Positions 17,244-27,153 of a DNA stretch of 64,000 nucleotides are shown here, piece after piece. This stretch comes from Pseudomonadales bacterium (GTDB lineage Bacteria; Pseudomonadota; Gammaproteobacteria; Pseudomonadales; Ketobacteraceae). The translations under genes were made by a program, and so were the position numbers. The stretch lies in contig JAGUVW010000013.1 of the NCBI GenBank assembly GCA_020062665.1, positions 124,001 through 188,000 of the forward strand, in the 5' to 3' direction. Under the pieces are notes generated by a model. It was not told the DNA's origin, ran no database searches, and saw only the letters and a list, made by a program, of their open reading frames with translations. Position 1 is the stretch's first letter, and each line of letters starts with the position of its first letter.

Positions 17244-18503
17244 ATGACGCAACAGCGTTTTGCACTGACCACCCTCGCCTGCGCCATTGCCCTGGCCAGC
17301 CCTGCCGTATCCGCACAAACCGGCACCATCACCGGCAATGAATTCAATCCTGCCATCAGCCTGATTCTGGATGGCTACTACGCGGATCATCACGACGAAT
17401 TCGAATTGCCCGGCTTTCAGCTGGGTGGCGAAGCCGGCCTGCCGGAAAAGGGCTTTGGCCTGGGCCACAGCGAGCTGACCATCAGCGCCAATATAGACGA
17501 TGCCTTTTACGGCAGTGCCTCCATCGCCATTCATGAACACGATGGCGAAACGGAAACCGAACTGGAAGAAGCCTTTGTGGAGACCCTGGGCCTGGGCCAC
17601 GGTTTCACCCTCAAGGGCGGACGCTTTTTCTCGCACCTGGGGTACATGAACAGCCAGCACGAACATGCCTGGGATTTTGCCGACGCGCCGCTGGTGTATG
17701 CCGCGCTGTTCGGTAATCGCCTGAGCGACGAAGGCGTGCAGGCACGCTGGCTGGCACCCACTGATCTGTATCTGGAGCTGGGCGTGGAAGTCACCCGTGG
17801 CGACAGTTATCCCGGCGGCGAGAACAGCGGCACCGAAGGCAAAGTGCTGTTCGCGAAGATCGGCAGCGACATCGGCCACAACGCCAGCTGGCAACTGGGC
17901 GCGTCCGCCTATCAGAGCGAATTCTTTTCCCGCGCGGCGGAATCCCACGACCACGGCCAAGAAGACGGGCATGATCACGAGGAAGAAGTCCACGGCGAGT
18001 TCCTGCTGGAAAATGGCGACGTAGAAATCGCGGGCGTCGATGCCGTGTTCAAGTGGGCACCCACCGGCAACAGCAAGGCACAACAACTGGTGTTGCAGGC
18101 AGAATATTTCCAGCGCAAGGAAACCGCGACTGTGGAATTCTTCGAAGACACCAACAGCCTGCTGGCGGATTACGACGGCAAGCAGGATGGCTACTACGTG
18201 CAGGCGGTGTATCGCTTCCTGCCCGGCTGGCGTGCCGGCGTGCGCTATGATGCCATCGAAGCCGACAACCGTTTCGTGGAGCTGGAAGCCGATGGTGTCG
18301 ACCTGGAGGAATTCCTGGCAGAAACGGAATTCGACAACAGCGACCCCATCACCCGCCGCACCTTCATGGTGGACTGGTCGCGCAGCGAGTTTTCCCGCAT
18401 CCGCTTCCAGTATGGATATCTGGACATGCCGCATGGCCAGGATGAACTGTTCCTGATCCAGTACACCATGAGCCTGGGTGCCCACGGTGCGCACCGTTAT
18501 TGA
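17244..18503 (+). CDS. Zinc-linked outer-membrane beta-barrel protein
   Basis: The 419-aa protein has a signal peptide ending near AVSAQT and alternating beta strands typical of a porin-like barrel (GEAGLPEKGFGLGHSELTIS..., many aromatic strand ends, terminal aromatic residue Tyr). A long acidic His/Asp/Glu-rich loop (HDHGQEDGHDHEEEVHG, about residues 234-250) could bind zinc. It is followed by the metal binding protein gene after 10 bases. An outer-membrane zinc uptake role is inferred from context. It is not a typical TonB receptor since no plug or TonB box was noticed. Confidence 0.75.
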   Translation: MTQQRFALTTLACAIALASPAVSAQTGTITGNEFNPAISLILDGYYADHHDEFELPGFQLGGEAGLPEKGFGLGHSELTISANIDDAFYGSASIAIHEHDGETETELEEAFVETLGLGHGFTLKGGRFFSHLGYMNSQHEHAWDFADAPLVYAALFGNRLSDEGVQARWLAPTDLYLELGVEVTRGDSYPGGENSGTEGKVLFAKIGSDIGHNASWQLGASAYQSEFFSRAAESHDHGQEDGHDHEEEVHGEFLLENGDVEIAGVDAVFKWAPTGNSKAQQLVLQAEYFQRKETATVEFFEDTNSLLADYDGKQDGYYVQAVYRFLPGWRAGVRYDAIEADNRFVELEADGVDLEEFLAETEFDNSDPITRRTFMVDWSRSEFSRIRFQYGYLDMPHGQDELFLIQYTMSLGAHGAHRY

Positions 18504-18513
18504 GGAGTCGTTC

Positions 18514-19407
18514 ATGCGATTTTGTTTGATGATGCTGTTGCTGCTGGTATCCACCGGCAGCTACGCGCAGCTGAATATTTTTGCCTGCGAGCCGGAATGG
18601 GCCGCGCTGAGTGCGGCGCTGGCCGGCGAGCAGGCCGAGATTTTCACCGCCACCACAGCGCAACAGGATCCCCATCATATCGAGGCCCGGCCTTCGCTGA
18701 TCGCGAAGATGCGCAAGGCAGATCTGGTGGTGTGCAGTGGCGCGGAGCTGGAAACCGGCTGGCTGCCATTGCTGCTGCGTTCATCGGCGAATCCGAAGGT
18801 GCAGTTGAATGCACCGGGGTATTTCGAGGCAGCCCTGCAGGTGGAACGCCTGGGCATTCCGGAAAAGCTGGATCGCAGCCAGGGTGACGTGCATAGCCAG
18901 GGCAATCCGCACGTGCATCTGGATCCGCGCCGCCTGCTGACCATCGCGGATGCGCTGAGCCAGCGCCTGCAGACCATCGACGCTGCCAACGCAAGTCACT
19001 ACCAGCAATTGCTGCAGACCTGGCGCGCGCAATGGCAGACGCAGATTGCGCGCTGGGAACAGGAGTATGCTCAGCTGCGCGGCAAGAAAGTGGTGGTCTA
19101 TCACGATAACTGGCGCTATCTGCTGGACTGGTTGCAGCTGGAACAGTTGGCCACCATCGAACCGCGACCGGGGATTCCCCCCAGCGGCACCGATCAGAAG
19201 CGTCTGCTGGAAAAACTTGCCACGCAAAAACCGGATCGGATTCTGGTGGCCTGGTATGAAAATCCGAAGGCGGCGCGCTGGTTGGGCGACAAGCTGCAGG
19301 TGCCGGTGGTGGTACTACCCTTCACGGTGGGCGCTGATACGCACAGCCAGGATCTGGCCGGTTTGTTCGAGCGCACGCTGCACCTGTTGCGCGGTGACGG
19401 GCTGTGA
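18514..19407 (+). CDS. znuA: Metal ABC transporter substrate-binding protein (ZnuA-like)
   Basis: A 297-aa periplasmic metal-binding protein of cluster A-I, with a signal peptide (MRFCLMMLLLLVSTGSYAQ). Likely metal ligands are the His in DPHHIEARPS, the His in HVHLDPRR, the His in VVYHDNWR, and an acidic residue near VGADTHS. The acidic/His-rich loop seen in E. coli ZnuA is absent, so zinc specificity comes from neighbours rather than the sequence. The ATG at 18514 has the GAGGAG ribosome site. The stop overlaps the permease GTG start by 4 bases. Confidence 0.88.
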   Translation: MRFCLMMLLLLVSTGSYAQLNIFACEPEWAALSAALAGEQAEIFTATTAQQDPHHIEARPSLIAKMRKADLVVCSGAELETGWLPLLLRSSANPKVQLNAPGYFEAALQVERLGIPEKLDRSQGDVHSQGNPHVHLDPRRLLTIADALSQRLQTIDAANASHYQQLLQTWRAQWQTQIARWEQEYAQLRGKKVVVYHDNWRYLLDWLQLEQLATIEPRPGIPPSGTDQKRLLEKLATQKPDRILVAWYENPKAARWLGDKLQVPVVVLPFTVGADTHSQDLAGLFERTLHLLRGDGL

Positions 19408-20192
19408 CCGGGTCTGATCTGGACATCATTCTGCCGGCGCTCGTCGCCGGCATGCTGGTGATCTTTTCCCATGTGCCACTGGGGCGGGAAGTGGTGCAGC
19501 GCGGCATCATCTTTATCGATCTGGCCATCGCGCAGATTGCCGGTGTCGGCGTGATTGCCGCGCGTCTGCTGCATTTCGACAGCGATTGGGCGGTGCAACT
19601 TTTTGCGGGCGGCGCCGCGCTCGCCGGAGCGTTGCTGCTGTCGCTCACCGATCGCAAGCTGGGCGCATTGCAGGAACCGTTGATTGGCGTGCTGTTCGTG
19701 CTGGCGGCCACCGGTGCGCTGCTGTTGCTGGCGCAGGATGCGCACGGCGGCGATGCGCTGAAGGACATGCTGGCGGGGCAGATTCTGTGGGTGAGCAATG
19801 CTCAGTTGGGCTGGAGCGCGCTGATGCTGGTGCCGTGCGGATTGGCGTGGCTGCTGCTGGGCCGACGTCTGGGGCATGTGGGTTTTTACGTGCTGTTTGC
19901 GCTCGCCATCACCACCAGCGTGCAACTGGTGGGCGTGTATCTGGTGTTTGCCAGTCTGGTGATTCCCGCGCTGGCGACGCGGGCCTGGCGCGACAGCCTG
20001 GGCCTGGCCGGCGGCTGGGTGCTGGGTGCCAGCGGATATCTGGCGGGACTGTATTGTTCGCTCTATCTGGATCTGCCGGCCGCGCCGTTGATCGTGTGGT
20101 GTCTTGCGGTGCTGGCGTTGCTGTTCAGCGTGGGAATGTCCACGCGGCAACTGCCTACGCCTCCAGAAGAAAAGTCACCGGGCCATCATTGA
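19404..20192 (+). CDS. Metal ABC transporter permease (ZnuB-like)
   Basis: The 262-aa integral membrane protein has 8-9 hydrophobic helices of the ABC-3 (ZnuB/MntB) permease family. It begins with GTG at 19404, overlapping the binding-protein gene. The normally adjacent ATPase subunit (ZnuC) is absent from the window: the next gene is dtd on the opposite strand, overlapping by 38 bases at the 3' ends. The transporter must borrow its ATPase from elsewhere, or the family is atypical. Confidence 0.88.
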   Translation: MTGSDLDIILPALVAGMLVIFSHVPLGREVVQRGIIFIDLAIAQIAGVGVIAARLLHFDSDWAVQLFAGGAALAGALLLSLTDRKLGALQEPLIGVLFVLAATGALLLLAQDAHGGDALKDMLAGQILWVSNAQLGWSALMLVPCGLAWLLLGRRLGHVGFYVLFALAITTSVQLVGVYLVFASLVIPALATRAWRDSLGLAGGWVLGASGYLAGLYCSLYLDLPAAPLIVWCLAVLALLFSVGMSTRQLPTPPEEKSPGHH

Positions 20193-20592
20193 TCAGCGCC
20201 ACCTTCATGTCGGCACCGAAACGACCCGTGGCTACGGATGGCCACTGCCCACGCGCCTGTTTCACGAAATAGTCATACAACCGCTCGCCCGCTGCCGGTG
20301 TGGCGCCTGATGAGAAACTCGGCCTCAGGCCCTTGCGCGTATCCGCCACCAGCGTGAACTGGGACACGATCAGCAAGCCACCCTGCACATCCTTTAGCGA
20401 CAGATTCATCCTGCCGGCGTCGTCTTCGAAAACGCGGTAGCTCAGCACTTTCTGCAGCAGCTTGTCGGCCTTGGCTTCATCGTCGGCTTTCTCCACGCCC
20501 AATAGCAAAAGCAGACCGGGGCCAATTTCGCCCACGACCTTGCCATCCACTGTCACGCTGGCCTGAGTGACACGCTGGATCAATCCTTTCAT
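20155..20592 (-). CDS. dtd: D-aminoacyl-tRNA deacylase Dtd
   Basis: The 145-aa enzyme removes D-amino acids (and glycine from tRNA-Ala) from mischarged tRNA. The conserved [17 protein letters not shown] motif and the C-terminal NDGPVTF (the Gly-cisPro chirality filter) are present. The start is the ATG at 20592 ([13 protein letters not shown]). The last 38 bases overlap the permease gene in convergent orientation. Confidence 0.96.
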   Translation of the reverse strand: MKGLIQRVTQASVTVDGKVVGEIGPGLLLLLGVEKADDEAKADKLLQKVLSYRVFEDDAGRMNLSLKDVQGGLLIVSQFTLVADTRKGLRPSFSSGATPAAGERLYDYFVKQARGQWPSVATGRFGADMKVALINDGPVTFLLEA

Positions 20593-20723
20593 CGTTTTAT
20601 CGCTCTCGCAGTTCTCGCCGTTTTCACGCGCGCCATCAGTCTTCACACGCAACAGGTCGGACGATGCGTGGCATGCACCCGACAACTGCGGCAAGCGTAG
20701 GTGAATTCCTGTGAGTGGGCAAA

Positions 20724-21539
20724 TCAGGGCGTGCCGGCGATGGCATCCTGCGCCAGGCTGGTATCGAGCTGTTCGTACAGCGCAGTGATCTCGTCCATTT
20801 TTTTCAGCATGCCACTGGTAGTGACAGCGATGACGTGGGGCACATAATTGCCTTCTTCCAGTTGATCGAAACCGGTGTTGGCGAACTGCCACTGGGTTTG
20901 CACGCGCCTCAGGGCCGTATTCAATGCCATCGTGTTCTGCCCGAAGCTCACCAGTTTTTGCAGGCCGGCACTGTATTCCTGACGTGCGTTGGTAAAAGTA
21001 TCGATGTAGGCCGGCTCGCGGAATCCCCAGGCCTGAGCGAAATAATAGGCCGCAATGCGCTGCGACAGCATACGCTGGCGGCCGGCGACGTTCACCATCT
21101 CAGCGGAACTGCGGCCGGCAAACTGCTGCAACTCCAGCACCACTTGGTGACAGGCCAACAGCAGGGGCGTATTTTTCTGCAACAGCAAGGCGGCGTTGTC
21201 CTGGGTCGGTGTCATGATCGCCAGGGTGCGGTATTCAAACCACAGCGGTTCCACCTTCGCCAGGGAATCCTTCACCACCTTGCTGGGCGCATAGTCCTGC
21301 AATTCCTGAAACTGTGCTTCGAACAGGGCGACACTCTGATCCAGCTCCTGCCGCGCCCGCACCATGTCCACCTGCAATCCCAGGGCGAGATAATTTTTCA
21401 GAATGTTTTGCGTGAGCATGCGCTGGCGCCCGGCCTTGTTGATGGCTGAACCCAAAGTGAGCGTATCCGCCAGTGTATGCACGGAAAAGAAGCAAAGCAG
21501 AGCTGCAACCAGCAGCAGGAATGAGCGTTGGCGAGGCAT
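20724..21539 (-). CDS. Secreted protein with two PilJ-N/NarX-like sensor repeats
   Basis: This 271-aa protein starts with a signal peptide ([24 protein letters not shown]) and carries two copies of the type IV pili methyl-accepting N-terminal motif: [11 protein letters not shown] near residue 34 and [11 protein letters not shown] near 152. In PilJ and NarX such helical modules sense periplasmic signals, but here no transmembrane or signalling domain follows. It may be a free periplasmic binding or partner protein. It is predicted to be wholly helical. The start follows on the minus strand after an AAGGAT-like ribosome site. Confidence 0.8.
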   Translation of the reverse strand: MPRQRSFLLLVAALLCFFSVHTLADTLTLGSAINKAGRQRMLTQNILKNYLALGLQVDMVRARQELDQSVALFEAQFQELQDYAPSKVVKDSLAKVEPLWFEYRTLAIMTPTQDNAALLLQKNTPLLLACHQVVLELQQFAGRSSAEMVNVAGRQRMLSQRIAAYYFAQAWGFREPAYIDTFTNARQEYSAGLQKLVSFGQNTMALNTALRRVQTQWQFANTGFDQLEEGNYVPHVIAVTTSGMLKKMDEITALYEQLDTSLAQDAIAGTP

Positions 21540-21616
21540 GGCAATATCCTTGTGGGATCAAAATGAAAATGCATCCCTGCAAAGCAAGAAGATTGCCAGC
21601 CTCGTTGATACCGCTG

Positions 21617-23266
21617 TCAGCACACGTAATTGGGGCCGTTACCCCCCTCCGGCGTCACCCAGGTGATGTTCTGCGCCGGATCCTTGATGTCACAGGTTTT
21701 GCAGTGCACGCAGTTCTGGCTGTTGATGCGGAACACCGTGCTGCCATTTTCTTCCACCACTTCATACACACCGGCCGGGCAGTAGCGCTGCGCCGGCTCG
21801 GCAAACTGCGGCAGATTGTGTTGCAGCGGAATGATTTCGTCGGTGAGCTGCAGATGGCAGGGCTGGTCTTCCTCGTGCCAGGTGTTGGACAGGTACACCG
21901 ACGACAGCTTGTCGAAAGTGATCACGCCATCGGGTTTGGGATAGGCGATGGGCGTGCATGCGGCGGCTGGCTGCAGGCAAGCGTGATCCGGCGTGTCGTC
22001 GCGCAGGGTCAGCGGCAATTTGCCACGCAGCAGGCCGTAATCCACAAAACTGAAGATCGATCCTAGCAACATGCCGAAGCGATGCATGGCCGGCGCCACG
22101 TTGCGGGCGGCGAACAGCTCGGCGTGCACCCAGCTGTGCTGCAGGCGTTCTTCGATGTCTGTCAGATTTTCGCCACCGGCAGAATCCCGCGCCAGCGCAC
22201 TGAAAATCGTCTCCGCCGCCAGCATGCCGGTTTTCATCGCCGTGTGATTGCCCTTGATCTTGGGGTAATTCATGAAACCGGCGTCGCAACCGGCGAGCAA
22301 GCCACCGGGAAAACTCAAGTGCGGAATCGCCTGCCAACCGCCTTTGTTGATGGCACGGGCGCTGTACTCGATACGACGACCACCTTCCAGCACGGGACGC
22401 ACCAACGGGTGCAGCTTGAAGCGCTGCAACTCATCGAACGGACTGAGCCAGGGATTGGCATAATTCAGATCGGTGATCAGGCCCAGCATCACGCGGTTGT
22501 GTTCGAAGTGATACAGAAAGCCACCACCGCCAGTACCCGATGCCGCCAGCGGCCAGCCGAACGCATGCACCACTTTGCCGGGGCGGAATTTTTCCGGCGC
22601 GATTTCCCACACTTCCTTGATGCCGATGGCGTAGTGCTGCACGCCGCTGGCGCGATCCAGTTGATAGTGTCGAATCAGTTGCTTGCCCAGATGGCCGCGA
22701 CAACCTTCTGCAAACAGGGTGTACTTCGCGCGGATATCGACACCGGGCGTGAAACCGGATTTGTGTTCACCCTGCTGATCACGCCCCATGTCACCAGTGC
22801 GAATGCCGCACACAACATTGTGTTCGTCAATCAGCAGTTCACTGGCGGCAAACCCCGGATAGATTTCCACGCCCAGTGCCTCGGCCTGTTGCGCCAGCCA
22901 GCGACAGAACTGCCCCAGGCTGATGACATAGTTGCCATGATTGTCGATCACCCGCTGCGCCAGCAACGCCGGCAGACGCAAACTGTGGCGAGGAGAAAAC
23001 AGGTAGTGGATTTCGTCCTCGGTCACCGGCACCTGCAGGGGCGCACCACGTTGCTGCCAGTCGGGAAAGAGTTCATCCAGTGCCGTGGTCTGCAGCACCG
23101 CACCCGACACACTGTGAGCACCAATCTGCGCCGCCTTTTCCACCAGGCACACGCTGATGTCCCGCTGCTGTTGCTGCGCCAGCTGTTTCAATCGGCAGGC
23201 AGCCGACAATCCCGACGGCCCGCCACCGACGATAACCACATCGAATTCCAGGGTTTCCCGTTGCAT
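21617..23266 (-). CDS. Electron transfer flavoprotein:ubiquinone oxidoreductase
   Basis: The 549-aa enzyme moves electrons from ETF, reduced by acyl-CoA dehydrogenases, into the quinone pool. An N-terminal FAD motif VIVGGGPSGLSAACRLK (residues 10-26), a membrane-associated quinone region and a C-terminal 4Fe-4S motif (CVHCKTCDI near 519-527, final Cys at 549) are seen. It lies upstream of nothing on the same strand, so it is monocistronic or continues outside. It matches the lipid-oxidation content of the window. Confidence 0.95.
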   Translation of the reverse strand: MQRETLEFDVVIVGGGPSGLSAACRLKQLAQQQQRDISVCLVEKAAQIGAHSVSGAVLQTTALDELFPDWQQRGAPLQVPVTEDEIHYLFSPRHSLRLPALLAQRVIDNHGNYVISLGQFCRWLAQQAEALGVEIYPGFAASELLIDEHNVVCGIRTGDMGRDQQGEHKSGFTPGVDIRAKYTLFAEGCRGHLGKQLIRHYQLDRASGVQHYAIGIKEVWEIAPEKFRPGKVVHAFGWPLAASGTGGGGFLYHFEHNRVMLGLITDLNYANPWLSPFDELQRFKLHPLVRPVLEGGRRIEYSARAINKGGWQAIPHLSFPGGLLAGCDAGFMNYPKIKGNHTAMKTGMLAAETIFSALARDSAGGENLTDIEERLQHSWVHAELFAARNVAPAMHRFGMLLGSIFSFVDYGLLRGKLPLTLRDDTPDHACLQPAAACTPIAYPKPDGVITFDKLSSVYLSNTWHEEDQPCHLQLTDEIIPLQHNLPQFAEPAQRYCPAGVYEVVEENGSTVFRINSQNCVHCKTCDIKDPAQNITWVTPEGGNGPNYVC

Positions 23267-23374
23267 GATGATTCTCCTTCATTGATCACAGATTCAGGCT
23301 AATCACCCATGCCACAATGCACATCACCCCAAGGGGTGACCGCCGGCATCAACCGACACACAGCAAGGAACAGG

Positions 23375-24619
23375 ATGGAACGGAACAGCCACGCCACATC
23401 ATTCGATCTGGAAAACATTTATCGCCGCGACTCCCGCAAAGTGCTGGCGACGCTGATCCGTCTGCTGGGGGATTTCGATCTGGCGGAGGAGGCGCTGCAC
23501 GACGCTTTCGCCGCTGCCATGGTGCAGTGGCCCCAGGACGGCATGCCCGCCAATCCGGCGGCGTGGCTGGTGTCCACGGGCCGCTTCAAGGCCATCGACC
23601 AGCTGCGCAAGCGTGCCCGCTTCAACACATCACTGGATGACGTCGCCGACACGCTGGTGGCCGCCGAGGAGCAGGACAGCGAGGAGATCGAAGACGACCA
23701 GCTGCGCCTGATTTTCACCTGCTGTCACCCGAGCCTGGCACCGGAGGCACAACTGGCGATGACCTTGCGGGAGGTCTGCGGCCTCACCACCGAGGCCATC
23801 GCCCGCGCCTTTCTGCTCACGCCTTCCACGTTGGCGCAACGCATCGTGCGCGCGAAAAACAAAATTCGCGACGCCAAAATTCCTTATGAAGTGCCCGGCG
23901 CCAGTGAATTATCGGAACGTCTGCACAGCGTGCTGCAGGTGATCTATCTGGTATTCAACGAAGGGTATTCCAGCCACGCCGGTGACAGCGAAGGCCGCGC
24001 GGATCTGGCGGACGAAGCCATTCGCCTGGGCCGTCTATTGTTGTCACTGCTGCCGCACGCCGAGGTGCAGGGTCTGCTGGCGCTGATGCTGCTGCAGGAA
24101 TCCCGTCGCGCGGCCCGCACCGATGCCGACGGTGAACTGATTCTGCTGGAAGATCAGGATCGCGCGCAGTGGAATCAGGCGCAGATTCGCGAAGGCTGTG
24201 CACTGGTGGAAGCTGCACTGCGCAGTCGCAATTTCGGCGTGTATTCCCTGCAGGCGGCCATTGCGGCGGTGCATGCCGAAGCACCCGGCACCACCGCTAC
24301 CGACTGGGCACAGATCGTCGGGCTGTACGATGCCCTGCTGCGACTGCATCCGTCGCCGGTGGTGGAACTGAATCGCGCGGTGGCAGTTGCCATGCTCGAT
24401 GGCTACGCCGCTGGCATTGCGCTGATCGAACCGCTGCTGCAGCAACCGGCGCTGCGCCAGTATCAACCTGCACACGCCGCGCTGGGCGAACTGTATCTGC
24501 GGGCAGGACTGCAGGAACAGGCCCGGCAATCACTGCAGACGGCGCTGGAACTGGCCAGCAGCGACGTGGAAAAGCGCCATCTGGAACGACGGCTGGCGAC
24601 ACTGAACGCCGGCCGCTAA
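23375..24619 (+). CDS. ECF sigma factor of the ECF42 type
   Basis: The 414-aa protein has sigma2 (about 10-75, YRRDSRKVLATLIRLLGDFD) and sigma4 (about 110-165) domains and a long C-terminal region with repeated helical modules (about 175-410). This ECF plus TPR-like extension, with no anti-sigma gene, defines the ECF42/DUF6596 group, whose genes travel with DGPF/YCII proteins. Two such proteins lie at 26661 and 27154. The ATG at 23375 follows an AAGGAACAGG ribosome-site-like stretch and is preferred to an upstream start at 23309. Confidence 0.9.
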   Translation: MERNSHATSFDLENIYRRDSRKVLATLIRLLGDFDLAEEALHDAFAAAMVQWPQDGMPANPAAWLVSTGRFKAIDQLRKRARFNTSLDDVADTLVAAEEQDSEEIEDDQLRLIFTCCHPSLAPEAQLAMTLREVCGLTTEAIARAFLLTPSTLAQRIVRAKNKIRDAKIPYEVPGASELSERLHSVLQVIYLVFNEGYSSHAGDSEGRADLADEAIRLGRLLLSLLPHAEVQGLLALMLLQESRRAARTDADGELILLEDQDRAQWNQAQIREGCALVEAALRSRNFGVYSLQAAIAAVHAEAPGTTATDWAQIVGLYDALLRLHPSPVVELNRAVAVAMLDGYAAGIALIEPLLQQPALRQYQPAHAALGELYLRAGLQEQARQSLQTALELASSDVEKRHLERRLATLNAGR

Positions 24620-25017
24620 CCCTTCTTCACCGTCGCAATCAGGCGCGCATCTTCCAGCGCGGCGGTGCGATGCAGCGAAATCTTCTGGTACTCGGGATTC
24701 ATCACCATCGCCACAAATTTTTCGATGGAGGGATACTGTACCAGCAGCATCTCGTCCCAGGTTTCGCCTTCTGGCGCGATGATGGCCGCGTGGGCCTTGC
24801 CCCAGAACAGCACTTCGCCGCCCACGGCGCTCACATGGGCAAACGCCTGCTTGCTGTAAATGCCGTACGCCTGCTTGCCGGTGAGTTCCGACGCCTGATC
24901 GGGATACTGCGCGCGTTCACGAAACTTCAGCAGATTCAGCATCACCACGGGCACGCCGGCAGGAACACTGGCGAGAGCGGCCTTCATCTGGCCGGGACGG
25001 GGATCGATGGCGGGCAT
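24616..25017 (-). CDS. DUF1330 family protein
   Basis: The 133-aa product carries the DUF1330 pattern (VVMLNLLKFRERAQYP... and YPSIEKFVAMVMNPEYQKIS, Arg-x-x-Ala-Leu-Glu-Asp near the end), a small ferredoxin-like dimeric alpha+beta barrel. The start is the ATG at 25017; longer frames run into the intergenic region. The stop overlaps the sigma-factor gene by four bases on the other strand. The barrel fold is shared with the YCII/DGPF proteins, which is of interest because the gene sits in their cluster. Function unknown. Confidence 0.85.
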   Translation of the reverse strand: MPAIDPRPGQMKAALASVPAGVPVVMLNLLKFRERAQYPDQASELTGKQAYGIYSKQAFAHVSAVGGEVLFWGKAHAAIIAPEGETWDEMLLVQYPSIEKFVAMVMNPEYQKISLHRTAALEDARLIATVKKG

Positions 25018-25256
25018 GGCGGACTCCTTGGGTGAAATCGGATCGGAAACCACCGAGTCTATCATCCCGCTCAGGGGGAACCGTGGGGCAAAAGCGTCGC
25101 ATCCCGGCCAATCGTGGCTGACCATTCGCGCCAGCCATCCCAGCCCGGTCATTGTCCCCCCGCCAGCAGATTGCTAGCCTCCACGGAACTCGCGAGTTCT
25201 GCCGCAAATCCGCATCCGCAGAACACGCCCCTGCAACCCTGCACGAGGTTCTGGCC

Positions 25257-26498
25257 ATGACGACGTCGGCTACCCCCCACCTGACTCCGTTCGACCGGAT
25301 CGGCGATCCCGATCGCCCCGGCCTGAAGGCACCGCGCCGCTTCTTCACCTGGCTGCTGGGCAGCGATCCCCATCCCACCCCTGCTCAGGTGGAAGAAATC
25401 AAACGTCACATCCAGATGGGTGATCGCCTGGCCGACGCCGTGGTAGCCATGTACAAGACCCTGCCGCCGGGCCAGGGCCGCAAGCTGCTGGATCAGGCGC
25501 TGGAGAACGGCATTCACACCCTCACCGCCCCACCCCAGGCGCTGGTGGACCTGTTCGAGCAGATCGACCGGGAGCCGGTGTGGCTGGATCGGGACAAGCT
25601 CAATCTGGCCTGCGACGTGTCGCGCCGGGTCGGCCGCTGGGGTGAACTGGTGCTGCGCAACATGGCGCTGATGGGTGGCTATCTGGCCGGCGCAGCATCC
25701 AAGCCCCTGGTGTTCACCGGGCAACTGGATCGCATGACCCCGCGCCGCCTGGTGGAAACCACCAAATTCTGGATCGACGTAACAACAAGAGGCGGACTCG
25801 AGCGCAACGCCGAAGGCTTCAAGAGTGCCGTGCGGGTGCGCATGATGCATGCCCAGGTGCGCGCCATGCTGCTGCAATCCGGCAAGTGGGACCCGGCCTG
25901 GGGCCACCCGCTCAACCAGTGGGATTCCATGGGAACGATCCAGGAATTCTCGTCGATCTTTCTCACCGGCCTGCGCGCGCTGGGATTCGTTTTCAGCCGC
26001 CGCGAACGGGAAGCAGTGATTCACCTGTGGCGCTACGTGGGCTACCTGATGGGTGTAGAAGAACGCATTCTGCCCGCCTGTGAAGCGGATGCCATGCGCG
26101 CGGTGTATCAGGCCATGGCCACCGTGTGCCCCGCCGATGACGACAGCCGCAAGCTGGGCCAGTCGCTGGCCAACGTGCCCCTGCAGAACGCCCCCGATCA
26201 CTGGCTGGGCCAGCAAATGGGCAAGCTGGAAACCACGTTGCGCAACGGCTACTCGCGCTACATCCTGGGCGACGCCGCCGGCGACAAGCTGGGCCTGCCC
26301 CGCACCGCCGCCAAATACCTCTGGCCCGCGCAGATCCCCCTGCGCCTGAGCGCGGAGCTGGTGCGCATCAGCGTGCCCCCGCTGAACAAGGCGTTGATCC
26401 GCAGGGGCGAAGCCTCTGTCAGACGGCAGTTCCCCCGCGATTTGGCCCGCACCCAGGCGGATACCAGCTTTACCCCGGTTTCAGAATTGACTCGCTGA
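25257..26498 (+). CDS. MpaB/DUF2236 oxygenase-like protein
   Basis: The 413-aa helical protein resembles the DUF2236 family (oxygenase MpaB and rubber-degrading Lcp), which binds heme b and oxidises hydrophobic substrates. A conserved R-V-R-M-M-H-A-Q-V-R block (about residues 196-205) matches the family's His-containing core. It begins with ATG at 25257 after a GAGG site; a longer frame to 25152 is less likely. It lies between the DUF1330 gene and the first DGPF gene. Substrate is unknown; lipid, isoprenoid or hydrocarbon oxidation is possible. Confidence 0.78.
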   Translation: MTTSATPHLTPFDRIGDPDRPGLKAPRRFFTWLLGSDPHPTPAQVEEIKRHIQMGDRLADAVVAMYKTLPPGQGRKLLDQALENGIHTLTAPPQALVDLFEQIDREPVWLDRDKLNLACDVSRRVGRWGELVLRNMALMGGYLAGAASKPLVFTGQLDRMTPRRLVETTKFWIDVTTRGGLERNAEGFKSAVRVRMMHAQVRAMLLQSGKWDPAWGHPLNQWDSMGTIQEFSSIFLTGLRALGFVFSRREREAVIHLWRYVGYLMGVEERILPACEADAMRAVYQAMATVCPADDDSRKLGQSLANVPLQNAPDHWLGQQMGKLETTLRNGYSRYILGDAAGDKLGLPRTAAKYLWPAQIPLRLSAELVRISVPPLNKALIRRGEASVRRQFPRDLARTQADTSFTPVSELTR

Positions 26499-26660
26499 AT
26501 AACGCGGCAACACCCGCCACTGCAGCAGGCGCTCCCGGCCCTCCGGTAGCGCCTTTTTTCGCCCGCTAAAAAATCCGTCCATGCCTGTCGAATTCCGCCT
26601 GCGCCATTCGACTAAGGAGTACACACCCTGAACTTTTTCTTTCTTCACCGGAGAACGAAC

Positions 26661-27089
26661 ATGCGATACATCATCATGCGCAAGGCCGACCAGGACACCG
26701 AAACAGGTAAAATGCCCAGCGATGAGCTGCTGATGGCCATGGGCCAGTACAATGAAGCACTGCAGAAAGCCGGCGTGCTACTCGACGGCATGGGCCTGCA
26801 TCCCAGCAGCGTCGGCGCCCGTGTCCAGTTCAAAAACGGCAAGTCCATCGTCACCGACGGCCCGTTCGCCGAAACCAAGGAACTGCTGGCGGGCTTCACG
26901 TTGATTCAGGTGAAAGATCACGCCGAAGCCATCGAATGGGTGAAGCGCTGGCCGGCGCTCGACGGTGGCGGCAACGTAACGCTGGAGCTGCGCCGGGTGT
27001 ATGAAATGGAAGACTTCGAAGACGGCCCCGGTCTGGAAAAACATCGCGAGGTGGGCAACGCGTTGAAGGCAGAAAAAACGGGCGGATAA
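26661..27089 (+). CDS. DGPF/YCII family protein 1
   Basis: The 142-aa protein has the YCII fold with the diagnostic DGPFAETKELLAGF motif (residues about 66-79). Such proteins are the usual partners of ECF42 sigma factors and are thought to be small enzymes or sensors of the dimeric alpha+beta barrel type. The sigma-factor gene is about 2 kb upstream. A GGAGAACG site precedes the ATG. It precedes the second DGPF gene by 64 bases. Confidence 0.88.
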   Translation: MRYIIMRKADQDTETGKMPSDELLMAMGQYNEALQKAGVLLDGMGLHPSSVGARVQFKNGKSIVTDGPFAETKELLAGFTLIQVKDHAEAIEWVKRWPALDGGGNVTLELRRVYEMEDFEDGPGLEKHREVGNALKAEKTGG

Positions 27090-27153
27090 CGGCAACATCA
27101 TCACGCCGAAAACCTTCTACATTGAAATGGAAAACCAACTGCGAGTACTGCAT

